From assembly GCA_963921425.1 (NCBI GenBank), contig OY992834.1:7316001-7380000 (forward strand): a stretch of 64,000 nucleotides of DNA, in the 5' to 3' direction. Numbering within the stretch: position 1 is the first letter of the stretch; the number at the start of each line of letters is the position of its first letter. This document shows positions 24,344-37,553 of this stretch, piece after piece. Origin of the DNA: Dryas octopetala. Taxonomy: Eukaryota; Streptophyta; Magnoliopsida; Rosales; Rosaceae. The notes below the pieces were generated by a model that had not been told where the DNA came from, searched no databases, and was given only the letters and a program-made list of their open reading frames with translations. A program made the translations under genes and the position numbers.

Positions 24344-26449
24344 TCAATATACATCCCCTGCCCCTGGCAGCTCCTTGATAAATTGTACAACGACCTTGCA
24401 AGCGTTTATAGCTGCAAGAGGCCCAAAGGTGTTAATTGAGTTATGTCCTGCTTGTCCTCCTGCTAGATCTGATAGCCCTCGGATGACAATCACTGGGAAT
24501 CCATTTGACAAGCTTGTCTGCCATGATCACCACCTTTATTAGCTATTTTGTAGATCATATGAATTTTTTGCCAGTATATAAAATGAATAGTACACATTTA
24601 TATGAAATGCTTGACCATTCCTAGAGAACTAGGGAGGAAAGTAACAAAAATGTTAGACTCTGCAGGCTATGTATAAACTACAAAATTAGTAACTGCCCTC
24701 TAATTGGTTGAGTTACTGGTATATATCTATCGGAACTCTTCGCATGCATTTAGAGTGTGTGACCTCTCATCAGGTGAAGGTTTAGGACGGGTAGAGGTGC
24801 ATTATGGTCAAACTAAAAGTATAGTAATAGGCCAATCCATGTTAAGATTCATCTAGTTTGTGGTTTAAGGAAAATTATGCAGAATTAGAATATCTGGGAT
24901 ATCAGGTGTCAACCAACAATAGCCTACAGTCACCAATTATTAGCCTACATCAAAAGCAATCAAAAAGAAGGGTAAGAGATTCAGCACTTTGAGATTTACC
25001 ATTACTACAGCTGAACTTTCCATGTCCACAGATGAAACTCGAAAAGTTTGAAACAGGAAGCCCCTGTAAGCTGCATTGTCCACAAAAATGTTGGCTGTTG
25101 AGCCCCTAAGACCAACAACTAGCTTAGGCATCTGTGGCAGACACACACTTGTATTCACACATTGGTTCAGTTCAATCCTCTGAAGTAATATGACAGAAGT
25201 CACAGTTAGTTTTCAGGAAATTTACTGAGAGGCTTTATAGAAAACAGTTCAACTTATTGATTGTTTCTTTTAATCTTTTGTGTAACTTTCAGTTTGCCCC
25301 GGAAAAGGTTCAAGTAGAATGAGGTGATATGGACATCTGACCTCCAAGTGGGCAGCAAGCTGAAGCCACTGCCGAGTAGTGTTTGCCCAAACCAACGGCT
25401 GAGCAGTGTTGGGCTTCCCCGACTCAAAAAAGACTTCATAACTAAATCCAATGTCTCCCAACAGGTTATGTCCTCCTTCTGGTACATTGTATCTTTCAAA
25501 GTCCAAGTGGGCGATATCATCGGAATCCAAAGTTCCATTTGGGTTCTGTCAGTAAGAATTCTGTTATTAGGAAAAACAAATGGTAGAAGCACATAAAAAG
25601 ATGAAGGTTTAGAATATACTTTACCACCCACTCCCAGATGCCAGTGTGAACAAACTGTTGAGGAATGGTAACATCACCAATTGACATGGAATTATTGGCA
25701 TTGCCAGCTATGCCAAAGTGGACAACTCCCACAATATCAAACAGATCCAGAATTTGCTGTGTTGCTGCAGCAGCATTCACCTGATTGAAAGTTTTTTCAT
25801 CAAGAGATGAAACATTCTGATGGCTTACATTTGTGCAGTTAACATTATATGGTCTGTATGATAACTGCTTAGTAACTTGTATGCATTAAATAGTCTCACT
25901 CTAAGAAGCTCTGAGACTGTTATGTCATTCTGGATCCTAAAAACCATAGTTTCCATGCTAAATGACAAGATGAAAGCTAAAATTTGGTGCATTAGGGAAC
26001 AGTAGAAAAGCATGGTTTACCATTCCAACTCCACATCTCACATAGATGACTTTCTTGTCATGGACCTTTCCCACCCGGAATCTCCGACCTGCAACACCAC
26101 ACTGCCTTTTGGATTAACTAAGCCATAATATGCAATTCTTGTTAAGGGTGAGAAAAAAAAAAAAAAAAAAAAAAGAAGGAAAGGAGCAGTCAGCAGAGAA
26201 AAGATAACTATACCAACCTGAGAGATCCACAAAAGGATGTTTTTTATTAGGCTTAAAAGCCCCAGTATGAAAAAAAGCAGCCTCTTCTGGTGGATACACT
26301 GTGATGAGGCCAATGTATGGTCCTTTGCGGTTTACTTCTTTGATTAAACTCAAAGATCTCCAGTTTACTGGTAAAGAAAATGAAGAAACAAATAGTAGGG
26401 AGATCAAACCCACCATAACCAAGCATTCTGAAACTTTTTTCGCAGTCAT
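24344..26449 (-). CDS. bark storage protein-like, PNP/UDP phosphorylase superfamily, secreted, 337 aa
   Basis: Six exons: 26449-26218, 26088-26021, 25780-25625, 25545-25342, 25179-25000 and 24517-24344 (1014 nt). A hydrophobic N-terminal segment (about residues 10-26, LVMVGLISLLFVSSF) looks like a signal peptide. The rest is a nucleoside phosphorylase fold: GLITVYPPEEAA, a HFGIAGNAN glycine region, VDMESSAVV (nucleoside-binding Met/Glu) and IRGLSDLAGG with the catalytic-type Asp. In trees this family includes vegetative storage proteins induced by short days and nitrogen; other plant members are secreted and of unclear enzyme activity. All signature residues I can check are present, so activity is possible. 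The closest match by memory is the At4g24340/At4g28940 type. It lies alone between the E2 and PDK1 genes, all on the minus strand. Confidence 0.9.
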
Positions 26450-27846
26450 GGTCGTGATGGACTAAAAAAAGTAGCTACAAAATAATGAAGCCAGTAAGAA
26501 CTACAAGCCACTTGTATAGAGCTTATCCCTTTGACTACACTGCAGGCCTTTCATTATTAAATTATAGTTTGGAAGACCGGTAAAATTCAATATATGAAAA
26601 TATAAAAGTTACACAGATCGAGCATCCTGTTTCAGTGATATGAATAGTGATTCTCTCTGGAAAAGTATAAATTGACTTGTTTATCATCCAACATTTGCGG
26701 TTGTGAATATTATATATAGACTATAAACATATAAAAAATCAGGATTAGTTGAACCAGGAAGCGTGGTGCATTATCATTGCTCTCCAGTCGTCAATATTGA
26801 TCTCTTGAGTAATTAATTGCAGTTCATGTTAGACTATGTCAAAACTGCATGTATAATAATAAGTCATGGAAATAATGACTCAGATAATCATCTGGACACT
26901 ATTAAACCACTTCAAAGTGTACTTTGATGACAGAAATCTGAGACAGCTTACTGACTCTGAGATTTCAATCTGAGAGTATATTGGGTGATGCTAAAACCAT
27001 GCATGATCTCCATGAATCTGAACTCTATTAATATTATACTTTTTCTTCGATCTCGTGCTTCCAAATAAACAAGGGATGCGTGCAGTCTAAAAAGAAGGAA
27101 AACTTGTAGAAATAAATAAGAAAGCTTTGAAAAAGCACCAGGTACATGAATCATTACTGGCACCCATTTTTGTGGAAGATGTACCAGAGGGTCATGGAAT
27201 ACAAGAGATGAGGTTTATTTAAGTCGGCCTTATTTCAGTCTACAAGTTCCCATGAATAATGAATAGGTATATAAATTACACTAAAGTCTAACCCAGAAGC
27301 GTTGCAGGAATCCAATTGTTAATCACAGTGTAAATTACAGTCCAGTACTTAAAATATTAAAAGTAACATAAAAGAGAATTTCCCAATTAGAGTACACGAG
27401 CCGAGTCAAGCCAAGTATCAGGATGCTTAATCTTAGGTTTGATTTCCCTTGTAAGCAAGAAAAAAAGGTAACAAAACAAACAATCTCATTCTTCATTTGG
27501 TTTCTTAGATATATCTTCTCTTTGATGTAAAGATATTTGAAACTTTCATTAATGGATGGTGGTCTTAAATACAATAAACAAGAAATCATCCCAGCCCCTT
27601 TACAGACCCTACAATTAGGACCTCACATAGTACAAAATTATGCCATACAAAGCATGAAATGGACCGAAAACCCCTTGTCACATGCTTGGTTCTAGGCACT
27701 TAGAGGGACGGTAGCTTTGCACCATGGAAAAGATGAATCCGCAGACTCCAACCTCTTCGTTAAATAAATAACTATCGGGGGCATCCGTGTTCCTCTACAA
27801 TATCATAACATCCAAAGAATGTGTCTGTCAAAACCACGTACAGATT
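26450..27846. other. intergenic: storage-protein promoter and PDK1 3' flank
   Basis: AT-rich region on the 5' side of the storage-protein gene and 3' side of the PDK1 gene. I see no coding content. Short minus-strand frames (26948-27163, 27335-27589) have no domain features. Confidence 0.5.
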
Positions 27847-30800
27847 TCACCTACTTTGAAGCCCCTCAATTGCCTTCTTCCACTGCCATGCTCTTTGTTT
27901 TGCATCCTCAAATGACAGTACCTTTTTTGGCTGAATAATAACATAAATTGTATCAGCAAAAGAAGAAATAAAATGCAGCTACTTAAGAGACTTGAGAAAC
28001 AATTTCATCAACCCCAGACTGAATAATTACATAAATTGTACATACATCTAATGGTACTGCTAGTGTCACTAAATTTGTTTACCAAATGGTGTGGCAGTGT
28101 TTCATTTATTCCAATCTGGGCCCACTCTCAACCTCATTATTTCTAAAATGTAAGATATTGACATGCATATTGAGGCATTATTTGATGAACACATTTGGTG
28201 ACCCTAGCATTATTGTACATTATAAAAACAAATCTTCTCAATGGTGGAGCCATACTGCAAAATATAAAAGGATACACTGACTGAAGAATATATGCAATTG
28301 AGAGAAAACAGAATGGGGACGGCATACCGTAACAATCTTGAACTGTGAAGGACTAGCGACTTGGACACTGAGGTCATTAGAGTTGTCAGACCAAACTACA
28401 TTCCCTTTCATCATCAGCTTTGCAGGATCCACATAAATCAATTTTGGCTTGTTGGTGAGGATAAGCTGCACCTTCTTGCTCGTCAGTTTTTGAATTTTCT
28501 TCACCATTGAGATCATAAGAACAGACTCCCCAGGCTCAAGGAATTGTTGCCTGTTAACATGGTAATAAACAGATTAATAGATCAATGTGGGTTTCATAAC
28601 AGAAACAGAAAATGCAATATCATAAACTCTGCAAGGAATTCAGGAAGTAATTAGGGAAGAAAGGAAATACTTAAAATGCTATAGAAAGAAACATTACTAA
28701 TCCTTAAAATACTATAGAAACAAACATTACTTATCACTCCAGCAGATGGAGAACCATATAATCAGGACTACCACTGCAGAAGCATTAACTAGTAAATCTG
28801 AAAAACTAGTGCAAATATTCCTTGAATTCTGTCTTAGAAAAACTTACAGGTCATAAAGAACCTAACAACTCCAAATTTAATTAAATGAGCGTCAGTACCA
28901 GGGAATCCCACGTAGTATCTAATTCCAGAAAAATACATGGCAAACTTAAAATCAAGTCCAATCATTTCATTCGAACATACTTTTAGATCTGAGATTCTTG
29001 CCAAGAAACAAGAATAACATTGCATTTATTATTACCCCAGAGTTCACAACAGAATTTGCAAGAAAAAGAATCTTGGTCACTCAAAGTTGAAGCATAAGTG
29101 TTGCTAAGCATGAAGTGGAGGTGTTGAGACAATACCATTTTGAATCAAAGGAGTCAATTGAAGCAAGCCTAGTTACATGGCCAGCTTCAGAAGAAGATGT
29201 GGCACCACTGTTACCCTCATTTTGCCTTGCTGCACCATCTCCAATATGTGAAGGGTTCCATGAATTATCACGACCATCATCACCCTCACCTGACTGAACA
29301 TGAAAAACATAACATACAATGTTTTGAGAGACTATCTAAGAATGCTCCAGCAAAAAAGGAACAATAAGGAAGAGTTGGATTTCTCTGTATTAACAGTTTA
29401 AAACAAAAATAAAAAAGCCATACCCCTGTCTCCAACGCAAGTTTTGGAGGGGTTTGGCCTCTTATGTTTTTCCAGTCAATTCCTTTAAAGAAAGGATGCA
29501 TCTTCAGTGCAGCGTAACCATCAGGTCCAGCACCTGGTCTCCTGCAAGGATCTAAATCCTGCAGCATAACCATTTTAAAAAGGATATCATCAACAAAAGA
29601 AAAGTTATTGCATAGAGAGGAAAGAAATATTTAAAGGGGGGAGTAAGCCCCTAGCAGGATTACTAACAGAAGTTAGATTGACGATAAGCATAAGTTAGTA
29701 GCTTACCAGTAGCCGGTCAATAAGGTCTTTAGCTTCCTCTGAAAAATAATTTGGAAACCTAATATCTCTTGCTATAATTCTTTGGAAAATAAGCCACTCG
29801 CTTGCATCTTTGAAAGGAGAAGTTCCTGAAAGCATTTGGTACAAGGTGCAGCCAAGTGCCCAGAGGTCATTTCTGTTTTGATATGTTCAAACGAGCAAAA
29901 AAAAATGTTATCCTACATAGGTCAGTTACTATTAAGAACAGACAAAATAAACTGAGGGGAAAAAAAAAAAAAAAGACAAAAGACAAACTACTTGCCAAAA
30001 ATAGTAAAAAAAATCTACAAGCTTTACACTAAGCTTAAGAATTCATTTAGAAAAAAAAAAAAAAAAAGTACCAAGCTTCAGTGACTTCTCACAAGTCCCT
30101 TACCCAAAAGTTGCAGGAGAAGAATTCAGGACTTCTGGAGGGACATATGCAGCTGTCCCCACAAATGTGCAGGCCTTATCATCTAGACAAGGCATCAACA
30201 AAACAATTTCATCATATTACTCAAAAAACAGAACCATGCAGCCATTGCCTGATTAAAATTATAAACATACCTGATGCTGCATTTGGAAGAACTGTAATTC
30301 GGCTATCCTGCATAGGCTTTACGCTTCCAAAATCAGCAATCTTGATATTACCCTCTGATGTAAGTAGCAAGTTCTCTGGCTGCCATTAAAAAATTCATTA
30401 GCATGTTCACATGACCTTAAATTGCACAAGTATATTCTTAAGAATATACCTTTATATCTCTATGTATCAATCCCATACTGTGTATGTATTCAAGTGCGTC
30501 TACAACTTCTGCTGCATAGAAGCGAGCTTCATCCTCAGACAGACGACCTTTCTGTACACAATTTAACAAAATAGTGGATACAGTAGAATGGCAATCTAGA
30601 AGGAGATGAGCACCATGAACTGGAAGCATGTTAACATATTTGATAAAACATAATATTTTGATACTAGAAATTAGGAACATCATGCAAGTAGGTACTTTGG
30701 CAAAAACATATTTTGAGCTAAAAAATAAAGAAGAAGTCATGCTAGATCAGCACAGTAATTTGGAAAGGTAATGAAATTTCAAGAACGAAATACATATTCA

Positions 30801-32514
30801 CCATATTGATATGTAAATAAGTATGAAAAATCTCATCATAAAATGAATTCTTCTCATGAAAAAGTAGATGCAGAGGTAATTCCAAAATAACATGGAAAGC
30901 ACATGCTATAAGCTTTTTAGATTAAAGCTTACCCTAGTTATTTGATCAAAAAGTTCACCACCTTCACAGGATTCAAGTGCCATGTCTTCACAAAAAATAA
31001 AAGAGACCAGTGTCAATGAGATTCCAGAATGGGCAAACATACAATAAATAACAGAAAATAAAAAACACTGACCCATAAGGAAATAAGTGAATCTGAATCA
31101 AATACAGAAAACATAGACTTTGAAGAGGTTACAACTAAGAATACCTACACAGTGAAAAGGTATCTTGAAATGTAAAAAATAGTCGCACGATGCCTGGATG
31201 ATCTAGCTGATCAAGAACAATACGTTCCAGCTTCACATAAGCTGTTTTATTTTCTTTGGTGATGAATTTTTTGTCCATGATCTTTAAAGCGTAGACATCT
31301 CCTGTGTCCTTCTTCTTTGCTCTCACAACCTGAAATTTATTGACAATAAGAGACGAATAAGAATCCTAGAAATTTTAAGCATCGTAAACAGTTCAGAAAC
31401 CTCATGTAGAGTATCATGAATAAATTCTTTCATCGATTATAAGTTTTGAAACATGTTCATTACCAAAAACCATATAACCACAAAACAAAACAAAAAACTA
31501 TGAGAAAGGGCAAATGGAATAAAGGACAAATTGACAACATATAACATTAAAATCTCCAGGCATATGCTTGTGTCAGAGAGAAAGAGAAAGAGACGAAGAC
31601 GGTAGAGGGGAGGAGGGAGAGAGAGAGGTCGTACAAAATAAACCAAATAATTAAAAAAAATCATATAGAATAATATACACTATCTACAGTTTTATCGAAA
31701 ATATAAAATGCTTAAAATTTGTGTCAGTTTCACGCACCAAATATTCAAGCAAATTGATAAAATATCACCCCCATAACAAAATTTCAGGTAACCTCCATGT
31801 CACTCTGAGACATACCAGCATGATAACATATTGACTGACTAAAAATCCTATGTCTTTTAATTTACTATAACCTCACACCAACCAAATGCAGGTTTGAGTA
31901 AGAACCAATGTACTCAAGTATCCCAACTCTAGGAAACTGATCAAACCATATAACAGTTCTTTTTCCCCTTCCATTACACCGTAAGACTTTTGCAATTAGT
32001 TCATTAGTTTACTCAAAGAAAGGTAGAAAAAGATATAACCAAAAACAGGGCCTCCCCTCAAACCAGACCTTACAAGGCTTGTAACAAATTAATACAATCT
32101 AGAAGTGAATAGCATCTATAGAATGCCAACAACTCTTATTAAAAAATGCCAAAAGACCCAACAAAATTTACAGCACATGCAACTCATTAATTTACATATC
32201 AATTACACCATGCAAACACAACTACTAAACAAAAATATGGCATCCCACCAATCTACAACAAAACCCAGATGACAAAAGACCTTAACAAAATCAAAACAAT
32301 AGGAACCAAAAAAATGAGCAAATTAAAAGCGGACCTTGGAGTAGGAGCCAACGCCATAGATCTTGCCCAATTCAAAGTCTTGAATGGTGAAATTCTCTTG
32401 GGGAGCCCTGAAAGCAAAGCTCTTGGATCTTGGAACATTATTGTTATTGGCAGCATTAGAAGAAGTCCCCTGAATCTTCAACTTAGCATCAAAATCTTTC
32501 TCCATTGCCAACAT
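27847..32514 (-). CDS. PDK1: 3-phosphoinositide-dependent protein kinase 1 (PDK1), 489 aa
   Basis: Eleven exons: 32514-32335, 31329-31149, 30985-30933, 30551-30450, 30379-30271, 30182-30104, 29872-29707, 29558-29424, 29293-29136, 28550-28328 and 27930-27847 (1470 nt). Kinase domain residues are intact: glycine loop GVGSYSKV, catalytic Lys76 in [11 protein letters not shown] Asp170, DFG 188-190, and the [13 protein letters not shown] activation segment with Thr214 in the usual autophosphorylation position. A Ser/Gly-rich linker (about 354-405) leads to a C-terminal PH domain (about 410-489) that in the family binds phosphoinositides. PDK1 activates AGC kinases by activation-loop phosphorylation at membranes. 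The MLAMEK start matches the Arabidopsis protein by memory. Intron 1 is about 1 kb, and a GA microsatellite lies upstream. Confidence 0.97.
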
Positions 32515-32853
32515 ATCTATCTATCTATCACTCTGACAATTCCTCTAACATAGTGGCACCAAGACCACCACTTTCTCTCTCTAGAAACCCATTTTCTCTT
32601 TCTGCAGTAAAAGCCTTGGGAGGAGAGCAAAGACCATGAATTGGAATGGATGGGAGAGGAGCCTGCCTGCCCGCCTGCCTCTCTCTTTCTCTAATAATAT
32701 TCTTTTCTGAAAAAGAAAAGGTGAAGGATTGGATTCCCTATTGCTGAAATGTGGGTATGTGTGTATATTCTGAGGAGGCGAGCAGCTTTAGCTTTGGTTC
32801 CGATTTCAAAACCCTAGAAAGTAGAGAGAAATTGGATTATTGTGGAATTGGGT

Positions 32854-32898
<45 letters not shown>

Positions 32899-33935
32899 GA
32901 ATTGAATTGAATTTTATTAGTTGTTATTGAATGGAGGAGAGGGAGGGAGGTATGGGGATGGAAGAAGAGAAGAGAGAGTGGGCACATGCCACATGGGATT
33001 CAATGATGAATGGATGGAATGGATGGCTCCCAAGGCCTAAAAAAGGAAACAGGATATGTGGCAATGCATACATAATTACATATCAGCATATGCATTTGCT
33101 TGCTGCCTATGAATTATTATGAATAATTGTAAGCTTTTAACCCTTTTATGGATAATGGATAATGGATATGGAGGAGGACCATTGCAATGCCCATTGGGCC
33201 TCCTCTCTAGTCTAGGCTTCTATCTCCCAAACTTTCATTCAGGCCAGCTGGTACTAGTAGTCTAATAGTAAGTTAGCAGCCCTTCTTTATTATGATTCAA
33301 AGCTTTGGTTGCACATGCACCACCGTATCATATATATAGCAATAGAGAGCTTTAAAGAGGGAAAGAAAGGGATGGCATGTGAAGGCTATCAAGCTGCCCC
33401 CTCAATCAAATCTAATTATCTGAATTGTTTATTTTTTATGTCCGACTTTTAATTGAAGGGTACACCATTTTTTACTTAACTAAATTTCCCTAGAATGTTG
33501 ATAAAACATGAAATAGGCTGTTGATAAAGCATGAAATCAAGTTATATGTTTTTGTTTTTTAATCAGAATACTTTCTACTGAAAGAAGTTATGCTTGATGA
33601 TATATGGCATATGCACACTTCTGCTACTTTACGTTGAACAATGTGTGTCTTAGGTCAATAACAAATATTTTCCACTCACCTAAAAGAAAAAACAATTTCA
33701 ATCAACTAAAATGGCATTCGCGTGGATTGCCAACTTGGTTAAATATTGACGAAGTTGAATCATAGATGGTATTAGTTTCAATGGAAGGTCCAGATGATCC
33801 TGTTAGCAGCTAAAACATGAGAAATAGTAATACAACAAAAAATTTGCAAAAATTTCCCCACATATCGTCCACACTGAAGAAATAGCTTTGCATAAAACCT
33901 CCTATAGCGTTTTCAATTCCACTGCCATTCACTAC
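32515..33935. promoter_or_regulatory. PDK1 upstream region and TCF25 3' flank
   Basis: Contains the PDK1 leader and promoter. A telobox-like AAACCCTAG is at 32809-32817 and a 38-bp GA tract at 32858-32895 (CT on the mRNA strand). The right half is the 3' flank of TCF25. No gene seen. Confidence 0.5.
32858..32895. repeat. (GA)n microsatellite upstream of PDK1
   Basis: About 19 GA units, roughly 350 bp before the PDK1 start codon, thus in the leader or core promoter. CT on the sense strand of the gene. Confidence 0.95.
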
Positions 33936-36900
33936 TCAGTTTTCATTGCCTGGACCATGGCCATTTTGTTGGTTTTGCTCCCCAATACCTCCATCTCCAT
34001 CCCCATAATGAACCCATGGTAGCATCGACTCAAACAAGACCGCCAGTGCATTTCGATTTGCAACATCACGGGGAGCATGGCCACCCTCGATTGGATTGCC
34101 AACATGGTGCTCATTATGCGCAATATCCCCCATCCTTGGGTCGACCATGAAATGTTGTATATTTTCAGGTGGGGCAGATGGCAGTGAATAAGAGAAATCT
34201 GAAACCAATAAGTGGGCATACCTATGGCGAACAACAAGCAGGCGGTCAGTCATTCTCCCAAATACACAATAATCTGAAATTCAAGCTTCATTATGCAGAT
34301 ATAAACTTTATAAGTTAATTCAACAGTAATGAACTAGATATAGGAAAGTTGTAGCTTACGTGCAACAATGTGGCTGCATACTTACTCATTTTTCTCAGAT
34401 GAGAATGCTTCTTTTCTCACACATACCCAATCGTTCTTATCACTACTATTATGTTGTAGTGTTTCAATCACCAGTTGTGCAGCCTCCCTCAGCAATTTCT
34501 GCAGATCTGGGAGCCTCCATATGATATGATTACTCTCAACATATATGTTTATCAGGTGATCCAAGGATGGGAGTCCTACTTGATCTGCTTGGAAAAATGC
34601 ATCTTTGAGTATACTTGTCCACACCTTCTCCTTCAAAGGTACCTTTGCCACTAATTTCTTTAAGACTGAGGGGTGAAGCATTAATGCCTGCTTCATAAGA
34701 TCAGTTGAAGTAGCTTTATCAGTTTCCATATGTGCACTTTTTGAAGATTCCTCCTTCTCAAGATAAAAACGGCAAACAGCAAGAGAATATGAAAAATTCG
34801 GAAACAACCATAAGGAGTTATCACTTTTATATTCTTCAGAGAACTGTTCTAGCCATGCATACTCCTCTGCCCTCAAAGAAAAATAGTCAATACAGAACAT
34901 GGCCCCCATCGGATCATCAGAATCTAGTGAAAGTAACAACTTGGAAACTTCTAAAGCAGATCGATGACAACCACGCCTATCCATACTTTTCATGTGAGTA
35001 AACAGTGCCATGAACAGAGGCTTGTTTGTTTCATGGCTGTATTTCAGTTGGCAATTACCCTGCAAGGGGGTGAACATTGGATTCCATGCACATTCCAAAG
35101 CATACAAGCACTTTGTGATTGCATCTGCTGACATCTGATGCTCACCCACAAACTTAAAGTACTCTGCCATGGTTATAAGTGAATCCAAATGATAAGGATT
35201 GTATAATAAAACACTTGCAATGCCATTGAGATCATGTATAGCTTTGGCAGCTTCAAATGCACTCTGAGCTTGACGGTAGGATGATGAATGTACATATCTG
35301 CACATAAGAATAAAATCAGGATCATGATGCATGCATCAATACCAACAAAAAATGATATGGGATCAAATATCATAGGTCATGATTATACTGATCTTGAGCA
35401 TATTCGGATGAACTGTAATCAGTGAACATAAACAATGTGACGGGAAAAAATAGGCAAAAACTAAAATCTGAAAGAAAGAAAGCAAAGATGAAAATCAACA
35501 GTTGAAGGGAGAGATCGCTCTCACCCTTGAGATTAATCTGCAACCAAATTCTGTGCTCCTACACTGAAAGAGTACAGAAGGTTTGATCTTAAAACACAGT
35601 TAGCATTGCTTATAGTGCAGGATACCACAATCCTGATAATAGCTGGACTATGACTATGTGGTACCAATGATTTTTTTGTAAAGAGTGTACTCCTTATCAG
35701 TTAGCATTATTCAATGTCATACAAGCATCAACCATTTGTCTTGTGCAAGGTGCTGCATTTGAGTGTTACCAAACAGCGAACCGCATTTGATTGAATTTTC
35801 AATCACAGAGCCCAAAGTTCAAAACTCATGACTATACTTGTAATATGGTTTCAAACTTTCAGTCATATGAGGATTTTATATTAAAAAACTCCCTGTGGTA
35901 CTCTACATTTTTGCATGTCTTACTGTCCCTTTAAATCAACTTTCACAATAAAATCCCATGAATATGATTGGCAAACACAATTCAACTACATTACAATATA
36001 CATACTTGCACGTGCAGCTGTTGTCTACAAAACTCATTATAGGTCCACCAAAGCATGGCTCATACTACATATTTGAGAACTACTTTCTTGACTATGATGA
36101 ACAATTCTCCACATAGAGCTTAAGCCCATCAATAGCACTAGTAATTAATACTAAGCAACATGAAATCATCTTACCTAAAGTGGTGGTATCCCTCGCTCGT
36201 TTGAAGAAATTCCATGGACAAAGAACCATCCCAGCGAGGCCAATGCTCTGATGGAGTGACAAGGATAGTCTTTCTAGGATTATGACCACCGCGTCTTCCA
36301 CCACGCACCGGTCTAGAACTGCCACTTTGCTGATTTTTCTCAAAAGACTTCACCACCTTAGAGCCAAAGATTCTTCGCAGCTCATTTTCAGCATTCAAAA
36401 ACTTGGGATCCACTTGTAATATGGAGGGTGCACATGCCTTAGTCAAATTATCACAATCTTTTGTGCCAGCTGCTTTTTGAGGGACATCCAAAAGAATATC
36501 ATCCAAGGGCTTTTCGGCTTTGGATGTTCTTGAAGAAGAAGCCTCTTTCTCTTTGCCTTTCTTCTTTTTCTTCTTCTTTGATTTTTGATTGGATGTTGTT
36601 GAAACTACATCAACCTTAGTTTTCAGCTCAGACACAGTCAAGGGTTCATCACCAGTTTCTGACTCATCCCCCTGCAGCCATCCAAAATAACAATTAAACA
36701 TCCAAAGTAAAACACAACACTTCTACAGAATCCAATAGCAACCCACCAACAAGTTCATCATACAGAGTATTGAATAAGAAAATAAAGAAAATTTAACATC
36801 CAAAGTAAAACCCTTCTGCAGAATCCAATAGCAACCCATCAACAGCTTCATCATGCAGAGTATTGAATAATAAAATAACGAAAATTTAATCATTCTATTT

Positions 36901-37171
36901 TGTTTCAATTTCTTAAAATCCACTTCAACAAGCCTGGGAATATTGAATAAGAAAATAAAATTTATTTACAAAAAAAAAAGAAAAAAAAAAAAGAACAGAA
37001 TAGAACCTGGTTGTCAAGGTCATCATCATCGTCGTTGAGGAGGTCGAAGGGATTGATTGAAGCCTTGCCGTTCAGCTGGCGGTCTTCTTCTTCTTCTTCA
37101 TGGTGGTCTGATTCTATTTGTTGGTTTTCTTCTTGTTCCTTCAAAACTTTCTTCAGCAATCGACCCGACAT
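33936..37171 (-). CDS. TCF25: TCF25 (transcription factor 25 / Rqc1-like), 619 aa
   Basis: Four exons: 37171-37007, 36671-36175, 35297-34386 and 34221-33936 (1860 nt). The N-terminus has an acidic stretch (DDDDDLDNQ) and a Lys-rich tract ([14 protein letters not shown], about residues 80-95), then NENELRRIFGSKVV-type basic text and the long Tcf25 domain (about 175-560), including the conserved YNPYHLDSLITMAEYF and DPMGAMFCIDYF helices. The C-terminus ends in a Gly/Asn/Gln-rich tail. In yeast the homolog Rqc1 works in ribosome-associated quality control; in plants its role is less defined. The MSGRLL start is the first ATG, with a basic-acidic N-terminus usual for the family. Intron 1 contains a tandem duplication (separate entry). 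Confidence 0.93.
36698..36893. repeat. 98-bp tandem duplication in TCF25 intron 1
   Basis: Two adjacent copies with a 98-bp spacing between equivalent starts at 36698 and 36796. Both contain CAGAATCCAATAGCAACCCA and CAGAGTATTGAATAA. A third partial echo (TATTGAATAAGAAAATAAA) is at 36938-36956. Copies differ by a 6-base gap and some substitutions. They lie just upstream of the exon 2 acceptor. Confidence 0.85.
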
Positions 37172-37543
37172 CGCCGCAATAACCCCAATTCGAATTCAGA
37201 GCCTTGTAATCAAATCAGCTTCACTATCAAACAAATGAAAAACCCAAATAATCAGAACGCCGCGAAAGTGAGCTGCTTGTGTACAAATGAAAACGATTAT
37301 GATATCCCAATACGGAGAGGAAAATCACGGCGGCTTCACTCGATCGCTCCCTTCCTCAATTTGCCACGTCAATAATATTTATACTTTTTTTGTTGGTGAA
37401 AATAATATTTATAAGGTCTTTGGTTTGCAAATTATATTAGATTAAATTATTACTCAAAATTACCGGCCAAAAAGAAATTATTACTTAAAAATTATAATTA
37501 GGTTAGACTATATTTTACTATGAAAAATTTAAAATTTTGATAT

Positions 37544-37553
37544 ATTTGGCATA
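37544..37553 (+). repeat. left target-site duplication of the 783-bp MULE-type element
   Basis: ATTTGGCATA is present at 37544-37553 and again at 38337-38346, directly flanking the inverted-repeat element. Confidence 0.85.
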
